This document shows, one piece after another, positions 34,257 to 43,967 of a DNA stretch of 64,000 bases (position 1 is the stretch's first letter; the number at the start of each line of letters is the position of its first letter). Both the position numbers and the translations under genes were made by a program. Source of the stretch: Treponema primitia ZAS-2 (GTDB taxonomy: Bacteria > Spirochaetota > Spirochaetia > Treponematales > Breznakiellaceae). The DNA is taken from the NCBI RefSeq assembly GCF_000214375.1, contig NC_015578.1, positions 1 to 64,000 of the forward strand, written 5' to 3'. Under the pieces are notes generated by a model, which was given only the letters and a program-made list of their open reading frames with translations, was not told where the DNA came from and searched no databases.

Positions 34257-35549
34257 CTAGTATTTCCGGGTACCTTGTTTCCCGAGTTTTTTTCCATCCG
34301 CAGACCGGTAGGGGTTGCGGCGGTTACGCAGGTAGCTCTGATAGGCAGCGCTGCTTTCATAGTACCCGTCCAATCCTTTGAAGGATGATGACTCGTCACA
34401 ACGGTAGAGTTCCAGCAGGGTGGGAAACAGGGGGGATTCCAGGATTTCCTGGGTACGGATCAAGGGAAGCCGTGGAAGAGCCGCAGGGAGCATATGGTTC
34501 TTTACCAGATAATAAATATCTTCAATAAGGGAAGATTTGAATTCCATGCGTTCCAGAAATTTTCGTGCTGCTTGGGCGCCTAGTTCGGCATGGCCGTTGA
34601 AACGGCGGCTTCCGGAAGATGCCGACAGGGGTTTACCCACATCGTGGAGCAGGAGCCCCAGGGAAAGCCGAAAATCGTAGGCGGCCCGGTTATGTGTTGT
34701 GGTTTTCCGGTATCGTAAGGTTTCCAGGGTGTGTTTCCAAACGTTGCCCTCGGGGTGGAATTCCTTAGAGTGATCCACATCGTCCAGTAGATCTAGTTCC
34801 GGCCAGAATTCGCGGATGAACCCGGCGGCTTTTAGGAGTTCCAGCCCTCTGCCGGGGTTGGGGGATACCAGGATGCCCATCAGGAGGAGCCGCTGGGCTT
34901 CGGATTTTGGGGGGAGTCCCGGAGAAAGGGTATCCAGGGACCGCAGGATTTCTTTAAGCGGCTGGGTGTTGCGCCCGATGATGGAATCGCCGGGTTCATC
35001 GTAGCGGGCCAGGATAAGGGCTGCATCCATGAGCGCCTGGAAATGGTCCGCCCTGGGGTTGAGGCCGGATTGCCAGGATAGGTACTCACTGGTCGGTAGG
35101 GCGAATTCTTTCTGATTACCGGGATCGAGGCGTAGGGGATCTTTTTTGCTGCCAGGAATTTTCCGGGGGTCTCCGGTAAAACGAAGCGCCCGGATCAGGG
35201 GGTACATATCAAGGGGGTCCCGGAAACGTTTGGTGTTCCAGTTCTGGTAGAAAGACAACAGGGTATAGGAAGGGGAACTTGGATTTGAATTATGGAAAAA
35301 GTCCTCGGGATCAATACAGCGAAAATAGTAACTATGCTCACCAGCATCTACTGCCCCATCGGCAATATCCGTGCCTGGAAAGCGGAGACCCTCCAGGAGC
35401 CGGGCCAGGGCGGGAATGTCGGCATTGGTATCTACCCGGGTAAAGGGCAGGGGGGTAAACCCCATGTAGCAATCCAGGGCGCTGAACCCGCAGAGGCTCA
35501 CCGAATGACCGGCGGAAACAAGGGGCCCGAAGATCGCTGAATGGTCCAT
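34257..35549 (-). CDS. HD-domain protein related to tRNA nucleotidyltransferases
   Basis: 430 residues. The C-terminal half has an HD phosphohydrolase-like region: EGNVWKHTLETL, then LLLHDVGKP, then NGHAELGAQAARKFLERM, as in CCA-adding enzymes of the poly(A) polymerase family. The N-terminal nucleotidyltransferase part is weak; I do not see the G[SG]xxR and DxD motifs, so activity on tRNA is doubtful. It is the last gene downstream of malQ and the GH13 gene on the minus strand. Confidence 0.7.
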   Translation of the reverse strand: MDHSAIFGPLVSAGHSVSLCGFSALDCYMGFTPLPFTRVDTNADIPALARLLEGLRFPGTDIADGAVDAGEHSYYFRCIDPEDFFHNSNPSSPSYTLLSFYQNWNTKRFRDPLDMYPLIRALRFTGDPRKIPGSKKDPLRLDPGNQKEFALPTSEYLSWQSGLNPRADHFQALMDAALILARYDEPGDSIIGRNTQPLKEILRSLDTLSPGLPPKSEAQRLLLMGILVSPNPGRGLELLKAAGFIREFWPELDLLDDVDHSKEFHPEGNVWKHTLETLRYRKTTTHNRAAYDFRLSLGLLLHDVGKPLSASSGSRRFNGHAELGAQAARKFLERMEFKSSLIEDIYYLVKNHMLPAALPRLPLIRTQEILESPLFPTLLELYRCDESSSFKGLDGYYESSAAYQSYLRNRRNPYRSADGKKLGKQGTRKY

Positions 35550-35627
35550 GAGTCAGTTTAGCACATTAGCTACCGTTGTAAAACCGGCTGTTATTTCCCG
35601 AATGAGTATAAGATTATACCAGCCCGA

Positions 35628-38600
35628 TTATTTTTTTCTTTTAGGCTTTTCTGGCAGGGCCTGGGGTCCTAAGGCTTCCAGAAGCCCATCAAGCCGGTAC
35701 CCGGATTTTGCCTCCGCTGTGGCGATTGCCTCGGTGATTGCTCCAATCTTTGCAACCCGGTTAAGCCAGTCATCGCCGGTTAAAGCCGACGCTGGAAGCT
35801 TCGCGGTGTCCTTCACTTTAGATGCGGTCTTTTTCGGCGGACGAGGGACCCCTTCCAGGGCGGCGGCGCTATCCAGTGCTATGAACAGGGGTGCGTAGAA
35901 AAGCGCTTCCTCAAAGGCTTCCTTGTTGAACCATACTACGTCCTCGAAAAGGTTCACCCCCAGAAGTTTGCGGAAGTCTTCGGCGTGATAATTTTTCAGG
36001 ATTAGTGTTTCTGCGGGAGACAGGGACTGGGCGGCGGCCTTTGGGGTCGGTGTCTCAATGACCGGGCTGGTTCGGGCAAGTACAGCCTTCATGATTTCCG
36101 TAACCCGTCCAGCTTCATCCCCAGCTATGCCGAGGCCGGTAAAACATTCCCGCAGTTTCCGGTCCAGGCTCCAGTGTTCGGCCAGCGCTCTGGCCTCCGC
36201 CCCGGAAGCGCCGGCACCGAGTATATCCCGCAACAAGGTGAGTGCCCCATAGGCGGTAGCGTAAATAGCGATACTCGGCTTGGCAATAATTTTGGCGCCC
36301 TGTTCCTGCAGAAAGCGGTCCGCAGGTTTAGCGCCTTTTTTCCCTGCGGCGTGTCCATAGTCTATCAGCGCTATCAGGCGCTCAAAATAGGCGGTGAGTC
36401 CCTTCCGGATTTGTTCATGCGGGACCCGGGGGTATGACCACTGGACGGTGAAGGGATCGTACTGGCCTTCGGCACCGTCCAGGAATTTCTCTGCGGCGGC
36501 GATAAAGTTCAAGGCAGGGGTCTTCAGGGCCGCGAAAAGTTCCTCTGCGGACCCAGCGCCGTTTCCGGCTGGAGCAGACGCTGATTGAGCCACTGTAGCT
36601 TGGGTCAGTTTTTCTGCGGACCGGGCATCGTCTCTGATCGGTACAGATATTGATTTATCTGTCGTAGCCTGGGTCGTCTTTTTTGCAGACTTAGCCCCAG
36701 AGGCTTTACCCGACGCCGCGCTTTGCGCAGGACCTTTGGTAATAATACTGAGCAGGTTATCGATAATGTCCTGCTTAAAGAGTTCCGTAAATCGGTAGTA
36801 AAGCTCTCCCAGGTAAGTATCCTGAATCGCGGCTTGAACATCCTTGACGCCCCGGCCGTTAAGTTCCGCGTGCAGCCGGGCAAAGCGGCCCCTGCTATCG
36901 TCCTCTACCTCTTGAATATCGATAAAGACCTGGGCCTCGTAACCCCGCAGAGAAACGAAGAGGCCCCGTTCGGCAATTTCCTTGGAGGAACGGATATACC
37001 AGAGATCCTGCCGCTGTTCCTTGAGCAGGGCGAAGAATTTGTCCGTCCCGTGGAACCCCAGAGCCTGGGAGAGGCTGTCCTGACGGGAACTGCCGTCTTT
37101 CTGGGGGATAGCCACTGCGCCCCGGTGGATCCAGCCTGAGGCTTCGGAGTAGGCGTTGTTGTAGAGTACCAGGCTCCGGTCATCCCCGGCGCGGTTCGAG
37201 TAGGCAAAAACGTTTTCGTTTACCGATTTCTGGGGGGTGAAGAGATCGTAGAGACAAAAATCGACGCTGCCGGAATAGATGTGCCGCTTTTTCATCAGGG
37301 GGAAAATTTCGTGTTCGTGGCGGTCTACCAGATGGCGGTCCGGCTGTTCGTCCCGGTAGGCCCGGCGGTATTCCATGCCGTACTTTTCCTCGTAGCCCTC
37401 AACTTGGCCGTGGCCGAACATGGGGAGCCCCGGCATGGTTACTAAAAGTGTGGCAATGCCGAAGTACTTGTCCCCCTTGCCGAACTGGGCAACCGCCGTG
37501 TCCTCGTCAGGGTTGTTCATAAAGTTGACGAAGCGTTTGAGTATTTCCGGGTCAAATTCCAGGGTGTTCTTGATGGTGGCCCGGTATTTGGCGTTTTCTT
37601 CGTTTTTGAGCATGTTCATGAAGGCTGAATTGTACACCCGGTGCATACCCAAGGTACGTACAAAGTAGCTCTCCATCATCCAGAACGCCTCTGCCAGAAG
37701 CAGGGTGTGGGGCGCCTCTGCGGCGCAGCGGTCCACTACTTCCCGCCAGAATTCGTTGGGAATGCGGCGGTTGAATTCCGCAGAATCGATGGCGTGTTCA
37801 GAACGGCTGGCAATGTCCCCGCCGTGGCCCGGCTCGGGGTACCAAAGCCGCTGTATGTGCCGCTTGGCCAGGGTCATGGCCGCGTCGAAACGCACGATGG
37901 AGAATTGCTGGCAGACTCCGATGATGGTACGGATCACCGCTTCCCGCGCTTCGGGGTTCAGAAAGTCTATCTGTGCGGTATCGTTCCAGGGCATGGAGGT
38001 GCCGTCATTGCCGTGGTAGATGTAGCGCACATCCCCGGTATGGTGATCGATACGCTTAAAAACTACCGCAGCATCACTGCGGTTGTAGTAATGGTCTTCA
38101 ATCTGAACAGTAATCCCGTCCCGGTTAGAAAGATTGCCGCCGTTAAAGGTATAGGTCGGGAAGGGGGGATAGCTCAGTTGCAGGAAACGGTCCGGGTGTT
38201 CCATGACCCACCGGGAGTCGATGCCCGTGTGGTTGGGGACCATGTCCGAACCAAGCCGTATGCCCCGCTTGAAACAGCGTTCCCGGAGATTGGTCAGAGC
38301 CCCCCAGCCCCCCAGTTCCCCGGCTATGTCGTAGTCGTGGAGACTGTAGGCGCTGGCTGCAGCTTCGGGGTTGCCGGTCCACTGCTTGATGGTTTTGGAG
38401 GCATTGCTCCGTTCCCAGAGGCCGATGAGCCAAAGCCCGGTAAAACCACGGCGGGCCAGTTCGTCCAGTTCTTCATCGGGGATTTGGTCCAGCCGTTCTA
38501 TGGGGTGGGCGTATTTTTTTGAAAGCTGGAAGAGCCAGACCAGGGTGCTTTTTGCCATAAGTACCGTCCGGGGCATCCATTCCTGGTCCGGGCTGAAGCG

Positions 38601-39512
38601 CTCGTACTCATCCAGGCCATCGTAGGTATAGACCTGGGTTGGGCCGGGGCCGAAAAATGAGGGCTTTTCTTCTTCTTTAATAACATCCAGGCCCAGAAGA
38701 AGCCGGGCTATAAATTTGCTTAACAGGAGCCCCCAGCGGCTTCGCATATAATCAAGCTGGCCGCTCAGGGTATCAGAGGCCAGGGCCGGCGCCCGGAGCA
38801 GGTCCCAGAGGTTCATGCCGTCCGGGCCAAAGGGGGGCAGTTCCGCCAAATAGGTCCGCAGTTCTGAAATCGCTTCATTATAAACAGTTGCGGTTTCCAG
38901 GTCCTTATCATCAAAGAGGAAGACAAAGGGTTTAAAGGCGGGGTTGAGGTTTGCCAGGGCCAGGAGCATTAGTTCTTCCAGAGCCAGGGATTTGCAGCTT
39001 TCTCCCTCGTCGGAACTCTCAAGGTATTCGGTTACCGTCTGTTCCTGAGTATAGACTTTCTGGGGCGGGAATTGGGCGCCGAAGGATTCCAGAAGCTGGG
39101 CGGTTTTGTCCTCTCCCAGGGAATTGTTCAGCCGTTCCAGGGCGGTTTCAAAGATATCCCGCTGGATCTCCTGACGGTAGAGGGCCACCATGTAATGCAG
39201 TATTTCGTCGATAAGCCCCATGGCATTAAGCTGGCTTGCTTTGATAATGCTTTCAGGGTGGGCAGCGCCATCAACTTTGGCGTTGAATTGGTTGGTAAGT
39301 TTCCGGACCTGCTGAAAATCTGCAAGGACAACATTCCCCCGCAGGGAGAAGAGCGCTGTTTCCAGCCCATGCTCAAGCCGGACATCCTGGCGTATATGAA
39401 ATTCCATGGTGGCTCGGCGTTTGTCCGCCCAGCCTTCAGTCGCAGATTGCAACGCCGACTTCAATCGGAGAGTTCCCTGCGCTGCCGGAAATTGTATGGC
39501 AAATTTTTTCAC
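35628..39512 (-). CDS. Very large alpha-amylase-family (GH13) glycosidase
   Basis: 1294 residues, about twice the usual size. The GH13 barrel has its conserved regions: DMVPNHTG (I), VRFDAAMTL with the Asp nucleophile (II), LLLAEAFW with the acid/base Glu (III) and MNNPDEDT (IV). An all-helical N-terminal ~300 residues and a ~350-residue C-terminal helical part flank it; the two are joined by an Ala/Lys/Thr-rich linker with tandem repeats. No signal peptide, so it acts in the cytoplasm on glycogen or maltodextrin. GTG start with AGGGGA. The dispersed repeat is inserted at about residues 11-22. Downstream of malQ by 12 bases. Confidence 0.88.
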   Translation of the reverse strand: MKKFAIQFPAAQGTLRLKSALQSATEGWADKRRATMEFHIRQDVRLEHGLETALFSLRGNVVLADFQQVRKLTNQFNAKVDGAAHPESIIKASQLNAMGLIDEILHYMVALYRQEIQRDIFETALERLNNSLGEDKTAQLLESFGAQFPPQKVYTQEQTVTEYLESSDEGESCKSLALEELMLLALANLNPAFKPFVFLFDDKDLETATVYNEAISELRTYLAELPPFGPDGMNLWDLLRAPALASDTLSGQLDYMRSRWGLLLSKFIARLLLGLDVIKEEEKPSFFGPGPTQVYTYDGLDEYERFSPDQEWMPRTVLMAKSTLVWLFQLSKKYAHPIERLDQIPDEELDELARRGFTGLWLIGLWERSNASKTIKQWTGNPEAAASAYSLHDYDIAGELGGWGALTNLRERCFKRGIRLGSDMVPNHTGIDSRWVMEHPDRFLQLSYPPFPTYTFNGGNLSNRDGITVQIEDHYYNRSDAAVVFKRIDHHTGDVRYIYHGNDGTSMPWNDTAQIDFLNPEAREAVIRTIIGVCQQFSIVRFDAAMTLAKRHIQRLWYPEPGHGGDIASRSEHAIDSAEFNRRIPNEFWREVVDRCAAEAPHTLLLAEAFWMMESYFVRTLGMHRVYNSAFMNMLKNEENAKYRATIKNTLEFDPEILKRFVNFMNNPDEDTAVAQFGKGDKYFGIATLLVTMPGLPMFGHGQVEGYEEKYGMEYRRAYRDEQPDRHLVDRHEHEIFPLMKKRHIYSGSVDFCLYDLFTPQKSVNENVFAYSNRAGDDRSLVLYNNAYSEASGWIHRGAVAIPQKDGSSRQDSLSQALGFHGTDKFFALLKEQRQDLWYIRSSKEIAERGLFVSLRGYEAQVFIDIQEVEDDSRGRFARLHAELNGRGVKDVQAAIQDTYLGELYYRFTELFKQDIIDNLLSIITKGPAQSAASGKASGAKSAKKTTQATTDKSISVPIRDDARSAEKLTQATVAQSASAPAGNGAGSAEELFAALKTPALNFIAAAEKFLDGAEGQYDPFTVQWSYPRVPHEQIRKGLTAYFERLIALIDYGHAAGKKGAKPADRFLQEQGAKIIAKPSIAIYATAYGALTLLRDILGAGASGAEARALAEHWSLDRKLRECFTGLGIAGDEAGRVTEIMKAVLARTSPVIETPTPKAAAQSLSPAETLILKNYHAEDFRKLLGVNLFEDVVWFNKEAFEEALFYAPLFIALDSAAALEGVPRPPKKTASKVKDTAKLPASALTGDDWLNRVAKIGAITEAIATAEAKSGYRLDGLLEALGPQALPEKPKRKK
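36544..36695 (-). repeat. 69-base tandem repeat in the GH13 linker
   Basis: A unit beginning at the codons for SAKKTTQAT, SAEKLTQAT and SAEEL recurs every 69 bases (TCTGCGGA or TTGCAGAC at about 36544, 36613 and 36682), giving two full and one partial 23-residue unit. It encodes a flexible Ala/Ser/Thr linker. Confidence 0.65.
39448..39480 (-). repeat. Dispersed repeat, long form, inside the GH13 gene
   Basis: Read on the minus strand: GGGAACTCTCC, then a CCGATT-GA-AGTCGG hairpin, then CGTTGCAA. It lies in frame near the N-terminus and encodes residues around GTLRLKSALQS. It differs from the copy at 49834 by only a few bases. Confidence 0.85.
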
Positions 39513-39524
39513 TGTTTATTTCCC

Positions 39525-41555
39525 CTATCTGCTCTTTTTTTTCGGCGTAACTGCGGCCAACTCCTGTATTGATTTGATAAGAGCCTCGTCTTTCCGTATC
39601 TCCTTAATGGCCGCCGGAAGACGGTAGGTCCAGTTAAATTCGTTGACAAAGCCGGGCACGTTGATCCGTTCAGACGCGGGATCCTCGGCGTACCATTTGG
39701 TGGAAAGGTGGAGCAGGTCCTGGATCTGGAAGACCCGGAACCGGGAGGCCGCCGCCGCCGCATGGCTCAGGATGGTTTTGGCTGTTCCGGGATTATAGAC
39801 CTTGGGCAGGGAGGGAACCCCCAGGAATGCGCTGAATTGCCCCTGGTCCGCTTCCTTGTCCCACCATTCCCGCAGGGTGGAGCTGTCGTGGACCGAGGGG
39901 GTGCATACGCTCAGCTCAGGATAATCCTCAAAGGCGTAATAGGGCTGACCCGGCTTGTCCCATTCCCGGTGCCAGCGGATAACCCGGAGCCCCAGTATCT
40001 TCAGCTTTGCCAAGACCTTGGGAACGCAGTCCGGGACCGCCCCCAGATCCTCCGCGCAGGGCAGCATCTTGGAACTTTCAACCAGAATGGAGAGAAGCTT
40101 TTTCCCCTGGGTTTCCCAGGTCTTTTCAGATTCCTCCAGCCGCTTTGCCAGCAGCGCATCCAGGGCGTTTCGTTCATCCCCGGAAAAAGACTGGTAAGCC
40201 CGGGATTCCCGGTAAAGCCAGACCGGGAAGAACTTGCCCTTTTCGTATTCCAGGAAAAGCCGGTTCCGCCAGGCTTTGCGGAGATAGGCGGTCGGCGCCG
40301 GGTGGAGACCCAGGGCAGTTATGTCCTGTTCCCCTTTGATGGATTTCTTGAAAAGCCAGAGCTCCTCATTGCCGATACGGTCCAAAACCTGGGAAAAGAT
40401 TTTTTCCGCTTCCTTGGCAGCGGCGCCTGTGTCCTGTATTTCGTTCAGAGCGCCCCAGACTTCACTGGTGGGCACATGGGGCTGGGAAATCCAGCGTATC
40501 CGGCCTTCGTCAAAGTGAAGCTCATCCAGGTCCTTTTTCGTGATCGGCGAATAGGGCACATAGCGGCCCAGAATTGCATTATCGTAATTGTTTTCCCGCA
40601 GGGAGGACCAGATGCGGAAAAAGCCCAGTACATGGTCAATGCGGTAGGCGTTGTAGTACTTTTCCGCGATACTCAGGCGCTGCCGCCACCAGGCGTAATC
40701 GTCCTTGGCTTGGGCCTGCCAGTTGTAGGTAGGGAAGCCCCAGTTCTGGCCTTCGGAATTGTACATATCCGGGGGGGCCCCGGCGGAAAGTTCCGGGTAA
40801 AAATACTCAGGGTGGGCCCAGACATCGCAGGAATCCTCGTTCATCAGAATGGGCAGGTCCCCTTCCAGGAGTATCCCCATCTTGTTCAGGGCCTTGGCGG
40901 CCTTGCTGAACTGGGTGTCCAGGGCTTCCTGGAGCCAGGCCCAGAACAGGTGTTCTTTTTGCTGCTTCTGGTCCTTCCAGAGCACCTGGATATCCTCAGG
41001 GTTAACGGTCCGGTGGGTTTTCCATTCCTTCCAGCTCTTTTCCCCGTTAATTTCCTTGAGCCGGCGGTACACCGCATATTCCTTTACCCAGGGATTTTTA
41101 TCAATCCAGGTGGCCAGGGAGCCCCCGGACTTAGCCTTGGCAGTAATATCTTTTTCGTTAGCTGCAAATATTTCTCTGAGCAGATCAATTTTTGCCCGGA
41201 GAATCTTGTAGTAAGGGAACCGGGTTTCCCCGTCGAACTGTTTTTTCAGGGCGATAAGTTTGTCCGTAAAGCCGGCGGCTTCTCCCAGATCCCCGATTCT
41301 CAGGTAGAGGGGATTCAGGGCAAAGGCGGTCAATGAGCCGTAGGGGGAGCTTTCGTACCCCGTATCGTTTACCGGCAGGATCTGGATCAGCTCCACCCCC
41401 ATGGTTATGCAAAGCTCGGCGAATTCCACCAGATCCGGGAATTCCCCCACCCCAATACTCTGTTCTCCCCGGAGGGCCCCCACCGGGACAGCCACGCCAA
41501 TCAGGCGTTCGGTGGAAATTCCGGCGGCATTCTGTTCTTTCTGCGTTTTAGCCAT
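39525..41555 (-). CDS. malQ: 4-alpha-glucanotransferase (GH77)
   Basis: 676 residues. Transfers glucan chains between maltodextrins. The GH77 blocks are present: SPYGSLTAFALNPLYL, the YRIDHVLGFFRIW segment with the Asp nucleophile, CAEDLGAVPD with the acid/base Glu, and a HDSSTLREWW end motif. The start at 41555 is set by CTGGAGG seven bases before ATG; a reading from 41591 lacks a good site. It heads a minus-strand group with the GH13 protein and the HD protein. A second, shorter MalQ lies at 58517. Confidence 0.92.
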   Translation of the reverse strand: MAKTQKEQNAAGISTERLIGVAVPVGALRGEQSIGVGEFPDLVEFAELCITMGVELIQILPVNDTGYESSPYGSLTAFALNPLYLRIGDLGEAAGFTDKLIALKKQFDGETRFPYYKILRAKIDLLREIFAANEKDITAKAKSGGSLATWIDKNPWVKEYAVYRRLKEINGEKSWKEWKTHRTVNPEDIQVLWKDQKQQKEHLFWAWLQEALDTQFSKAAKALNKMGILLEGDLPILMNEDSCDVWAHPEYFYPELSAGAPPDMYNSEGQNWGFPTYNWQAQAKDDYAWWRQRLSIAEKYYNAYRIDHVLGFFRIWSSLRENNYDNAILGRYVPYSPITKKDLDELHFDEGRIRWISQPHVPTSEVWGALNEIQDTGAAAKEAEKIFSQVLDRIGNEELWLFKKSIKGEQDITALGLHPAPTAYLRKAWRNRLFLEYEKGKFFPVWLYRESRAYQSFSGDERNALDALLAKRLEESEKTWETQGKKLLSILVESSKMLPCAEDLGAVPDCVPKVLAKLKILGLRVIRWHREWDKPGQPYYAFEDYPELSVCTPSVHDSSTLREWWDKEADQGQFSAFLGVPSLPKVYNPGTAKTILSHAAAAASRFRVFQIQDLLHLSTKWYAEDPASERINVPGFVNEFNWTYRLPAAIKEIRKDEALIKSIQELAAVTPKKKSR

Positions 41556-41721
41556 ATTTGTCCTCCAGAGAATAACGTACTTTCGTTTCAATTTTAAATA
41601 TAAATATAGTATTACCCATAAATACGTAAAATGAAAGGGTCTAAGCGGGGTATCGCCGAGATTTAAAGGGACTACTGGTTAAACCATCGGAATTGGGGTA
41701 GCCTGTTACCAGAGCCGTATT

Positions 41722-43269
41722 ATGAACAAAATACTTAAAGAAAAAATTCGGGAAGCCTATACATCGGTGCTTCCAATTTCCGTGATAGTTCTTGTGGCAA
41801 GCGTGGTATTGGTACCCATGCCTACGGGTACTATCCTGATGTTCATCGTCGGCGCCGCCCTGCTTATTGTGGGGATGGGGTTTTTCACCCTGGGGGCGGA
41901 TATGGCCATGATGCCCATGGGGGAAGGCATCGGGATACAGCTCACCAAAACCACAAAGTTGGTGTTGACCCTGGTTATCAGTTTTTTTATGGGGGTCATT
42001 ATCACCATTGCCGAGCCGGACCTCCAGGTTTTGGCTGCCCAGGTGCCTTCGGTTCCTCCGGTTACGCTGATTTTAACCATCGCCCTTGGGGTAGGTCTGT
42101 TCCTGTCTCTGGCAATACTCCGTATCCTCTTTAAGATACGGCTTTCCATATTGCTTCTGATTTTTTACGGTGTGGTGTTTGGGGTTACGCTTTTTACCCC
42201 GGTTAATTTCATCCCCGTGGCCTTCGATTCCGGGGGCGTTACCACCGGCCCTATTACGGTGCCCTTTATCCTGGCCATGGGAGTCGGCGTCGCTTCCATC
42301 CGGTCCGACAAGGACTCCCAGGATGACAGTTTCGGCCTGGTCGCCCTGTGCAGTATCGGCCCTATATTGGCGGTCCTTATTTTGGGGATGTTTTTTAAAC
42401 CCACCGGGGCGGAGGTGGGGGCTTTTGCCATTCCTTCGGTTGAAACTACCCGGGATGTGATTGAACATTTTGCCATTGAATTCCCCGAGTATACCAAGGA
42501 TGTGTTTCTGGCCCTGGCGGCAATTGTGGTGTTCTTTATCATCTTCCAGGTCGTTTCCAGACGTTACCAAAAACATCAGCTGGGCCGTATTTTCATAGGT
42601 TTCCTGTATACCTTTATTGGCCTGGTAGTTTTTTTAACCGGGGTCAATGTGGGCTTTATCCCTGTAGGGCATTTCCTGGGAGAACAACTAGGAGCTTCCC
42701 CTTATAAGTGGATACTGGTTCCTCTAGGCATTTTGATCGGTTACTTTATCGTGGCTGCGGAGCCGGCGGTTCATGTGTTGAATAAACAGGTCGAGGAAAT
42801 TTCCCGAGGCACCATTCCCCAGAAGGCCATGAAGCGGGGGCTTTCCATCGGCATGGCCGCTGCCCTGGCGATCACCATGGTTCGTATTCTGCTGGGTATA
42901 CCCATCATGTGGATACTGATCCCCGGCTATGCCTTTGCGCTGATCCTGACCTTTTTTGTTCCCAGAATATTTACCGGCATTGCCTTTGACTCAGGGGGCG
43001 TTTGCTCCGGGCCCATGACCTCCACCTTCCTGCTGCCCCTGGCCATGGGGGTCTGCCAGGGTGTTGGGGGCAACCTGATGACCGACGCTTTCGGTATTGT
43101 AGCCATGGTTGCCATGACCCCCCTTATTGTTATACAGATCATGGGGCTGCTCTATGGTCATAAGATCAAGACTGCGACGAAACTCGCCGAGGAACAGGTT
43201 ATGGATACCACCGGCGCCGGAGAAATTGTTGAATACCGAGTGGAGGATTCCTCTGATGACAAACAGTGA
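41722..43269 (+). CDS. DUF1538 membrane protein (duplicated, transporter-like)
   Basis: 515 residues, about twelve hydrophobic segments, two homologous halves. Each half carries a near-identical motif: AFDSGGVTTGPITVPFILAMGVG in the first and AFDSGGVCSGPMTSTFLLPLAMGV in the second, diagnostic for DUF1538. An inverted-repeat transporter with a re-entrant Gly-rich loop is the likely fold. The next gene, a PII-like protein, overlaps it by 14 bases, so the transport activity is probably under PII-type control. The substrate is unknown. Confidence 0.85.
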   Translation: MNKILKEKIREAYTSVLPISVIVLVASVVLVPMPTGTILMFIVGAALLIVGMGFFTLGADMAMMPMGEGIGIQLTKTTKLVLTLVISFFMGVIITIAEPDLQVLAAQVPSVPPVTLILTIALGVGLFLSLAILRILFKIRLSILLLIFYGVVFGVTLFTPVNFIPVAFDSGGVTTGPITVPFILAMGVGVASIRSDKDSQDDSFGLVALCSIGPILAVLILGMFFKPTGAEVGAFAIPSVETTRDVIEHFAIEFPEYTKDVFLALAAIVVFFIIFQVVSRRYQKHQLGRIFIGFLYTFIGLVVFLTGVNVGFIPVGHFLGEQLGASPYKWILVPLGILIGYFIVAAEPAVHVLNKQVEEISRGTIPQKAMKRGLSIGMAAALAITMVRILLGIPIMWILIPGYAFALILTFFVPRIFTGIAFDSGGVCSGPMTSTFLLPLAMGVCQGVGGNLMTDAFGIVAMVAMTPLIVIQIMGLLYGHKIKTATKLAEEQVMDTTGAGEIVEYRVEDSSDDKQ

Positions 43270-43966
43270 TGGAATAAAAATACCCCTGTTAAAATGCGTG
43301 ATCTTTATTGTTGACTGGACGAAAGCCCAGGTGGTTACGGATATTTTTGAACAGGAAAAGGTCCGGTTTCACTTTATCAGTAAAGGCCGGGGTACCGCCC
43401 GTTCGGATATTCTGGATATTCTGGGCATAGGGAGTACCGAAAAAGCGGTGATCATCTGTCTGGAGCAGGACATAGGGGTGCCGGTGCTTTTAAAGGAGGT
43501 TGCCAAGAAACTGGGCCTCCATAACCCCGGCGCGGGGATTGCCTTTACCCTCCCCCTTTCGGGGATCAACCAGCCCATATTACAGGTGTTTAAGACCAGC
43601 ATAGAGAAAAATTTTAATATTTCAATTGAGAAGGAAGTAGAAAAAGTGAGCACCGAAACCAAATTTGATTTGATAGTATCAGTGGTGAACCAGGGATACA
43701 GCGATGAATTTATGACCGTTGCCCGTGAGGCGGGGGCTACCGGGGGAACCGTGATCAATGCCCGGGGTATCGCTCACCAGGGGCCGGTAAAATTTTTCGG
43801 TATTTCTGTCCAGGACGAAAAAGAAATCATCACTATCCTGGCAACCCGGGAGAAGAAGGCGCTTATCATGCAGGCTGTAAGCCAGGCCTTCGGTATAAAC
43901 ACCAAGGCGGGGGGGATCATCTTTTCCCTGCCCGTGGACGGAGTGGCCGGGTTGGATTTGAAGTAA
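43256..43966 (+). CDS. PII-like signalling protein, two tandem domains
   Basis: 236 residues. Two ferredoxin-like PII repeats are visible: one at about 10-95 (KCVIFIVDWTKAQVVTDIF...GKGRGTA region) and one at about 135-225 with the PII C-terminal-like signature AREAGATGGTVINARG. Such proteins regulate membrane transporters encoded beside them in response to nucleotides. The ATG at 43256 has GGAGG nine bases upstream and overlaps the DUF1538 gene; an upstream in-frame start would be read inside that gene. Confidence 0.8.
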   Translation: MTNSDGIKIPLLKCVIFIVDWTKAQVVTDIFEQEKVRFHFISKGRGTARSDILDILGIGSTEKAVIICLEQDIGVPVLLKEVAKKLGLHNPGAGIAFTLPLSGINQPILQVFKTSIEKNFNISIEKEVEKVSTETKFDLIVSVVNQGYSDEFMTVAREAGATGGTVINARGIAHQGPVKFFGISVQDEKEIITILATREKKALIMQAVSQAFGINTKAGGIIFSLPVDGVAGLDLK

Positions 43967-43967
43967 T

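Noticed and set aside
39708-41336. Long plus-strand open frame opposite the first malQ
   Set aside because: A GC-rich shadow of malQ with Gly/Pro/Val-rich content and no start signal.
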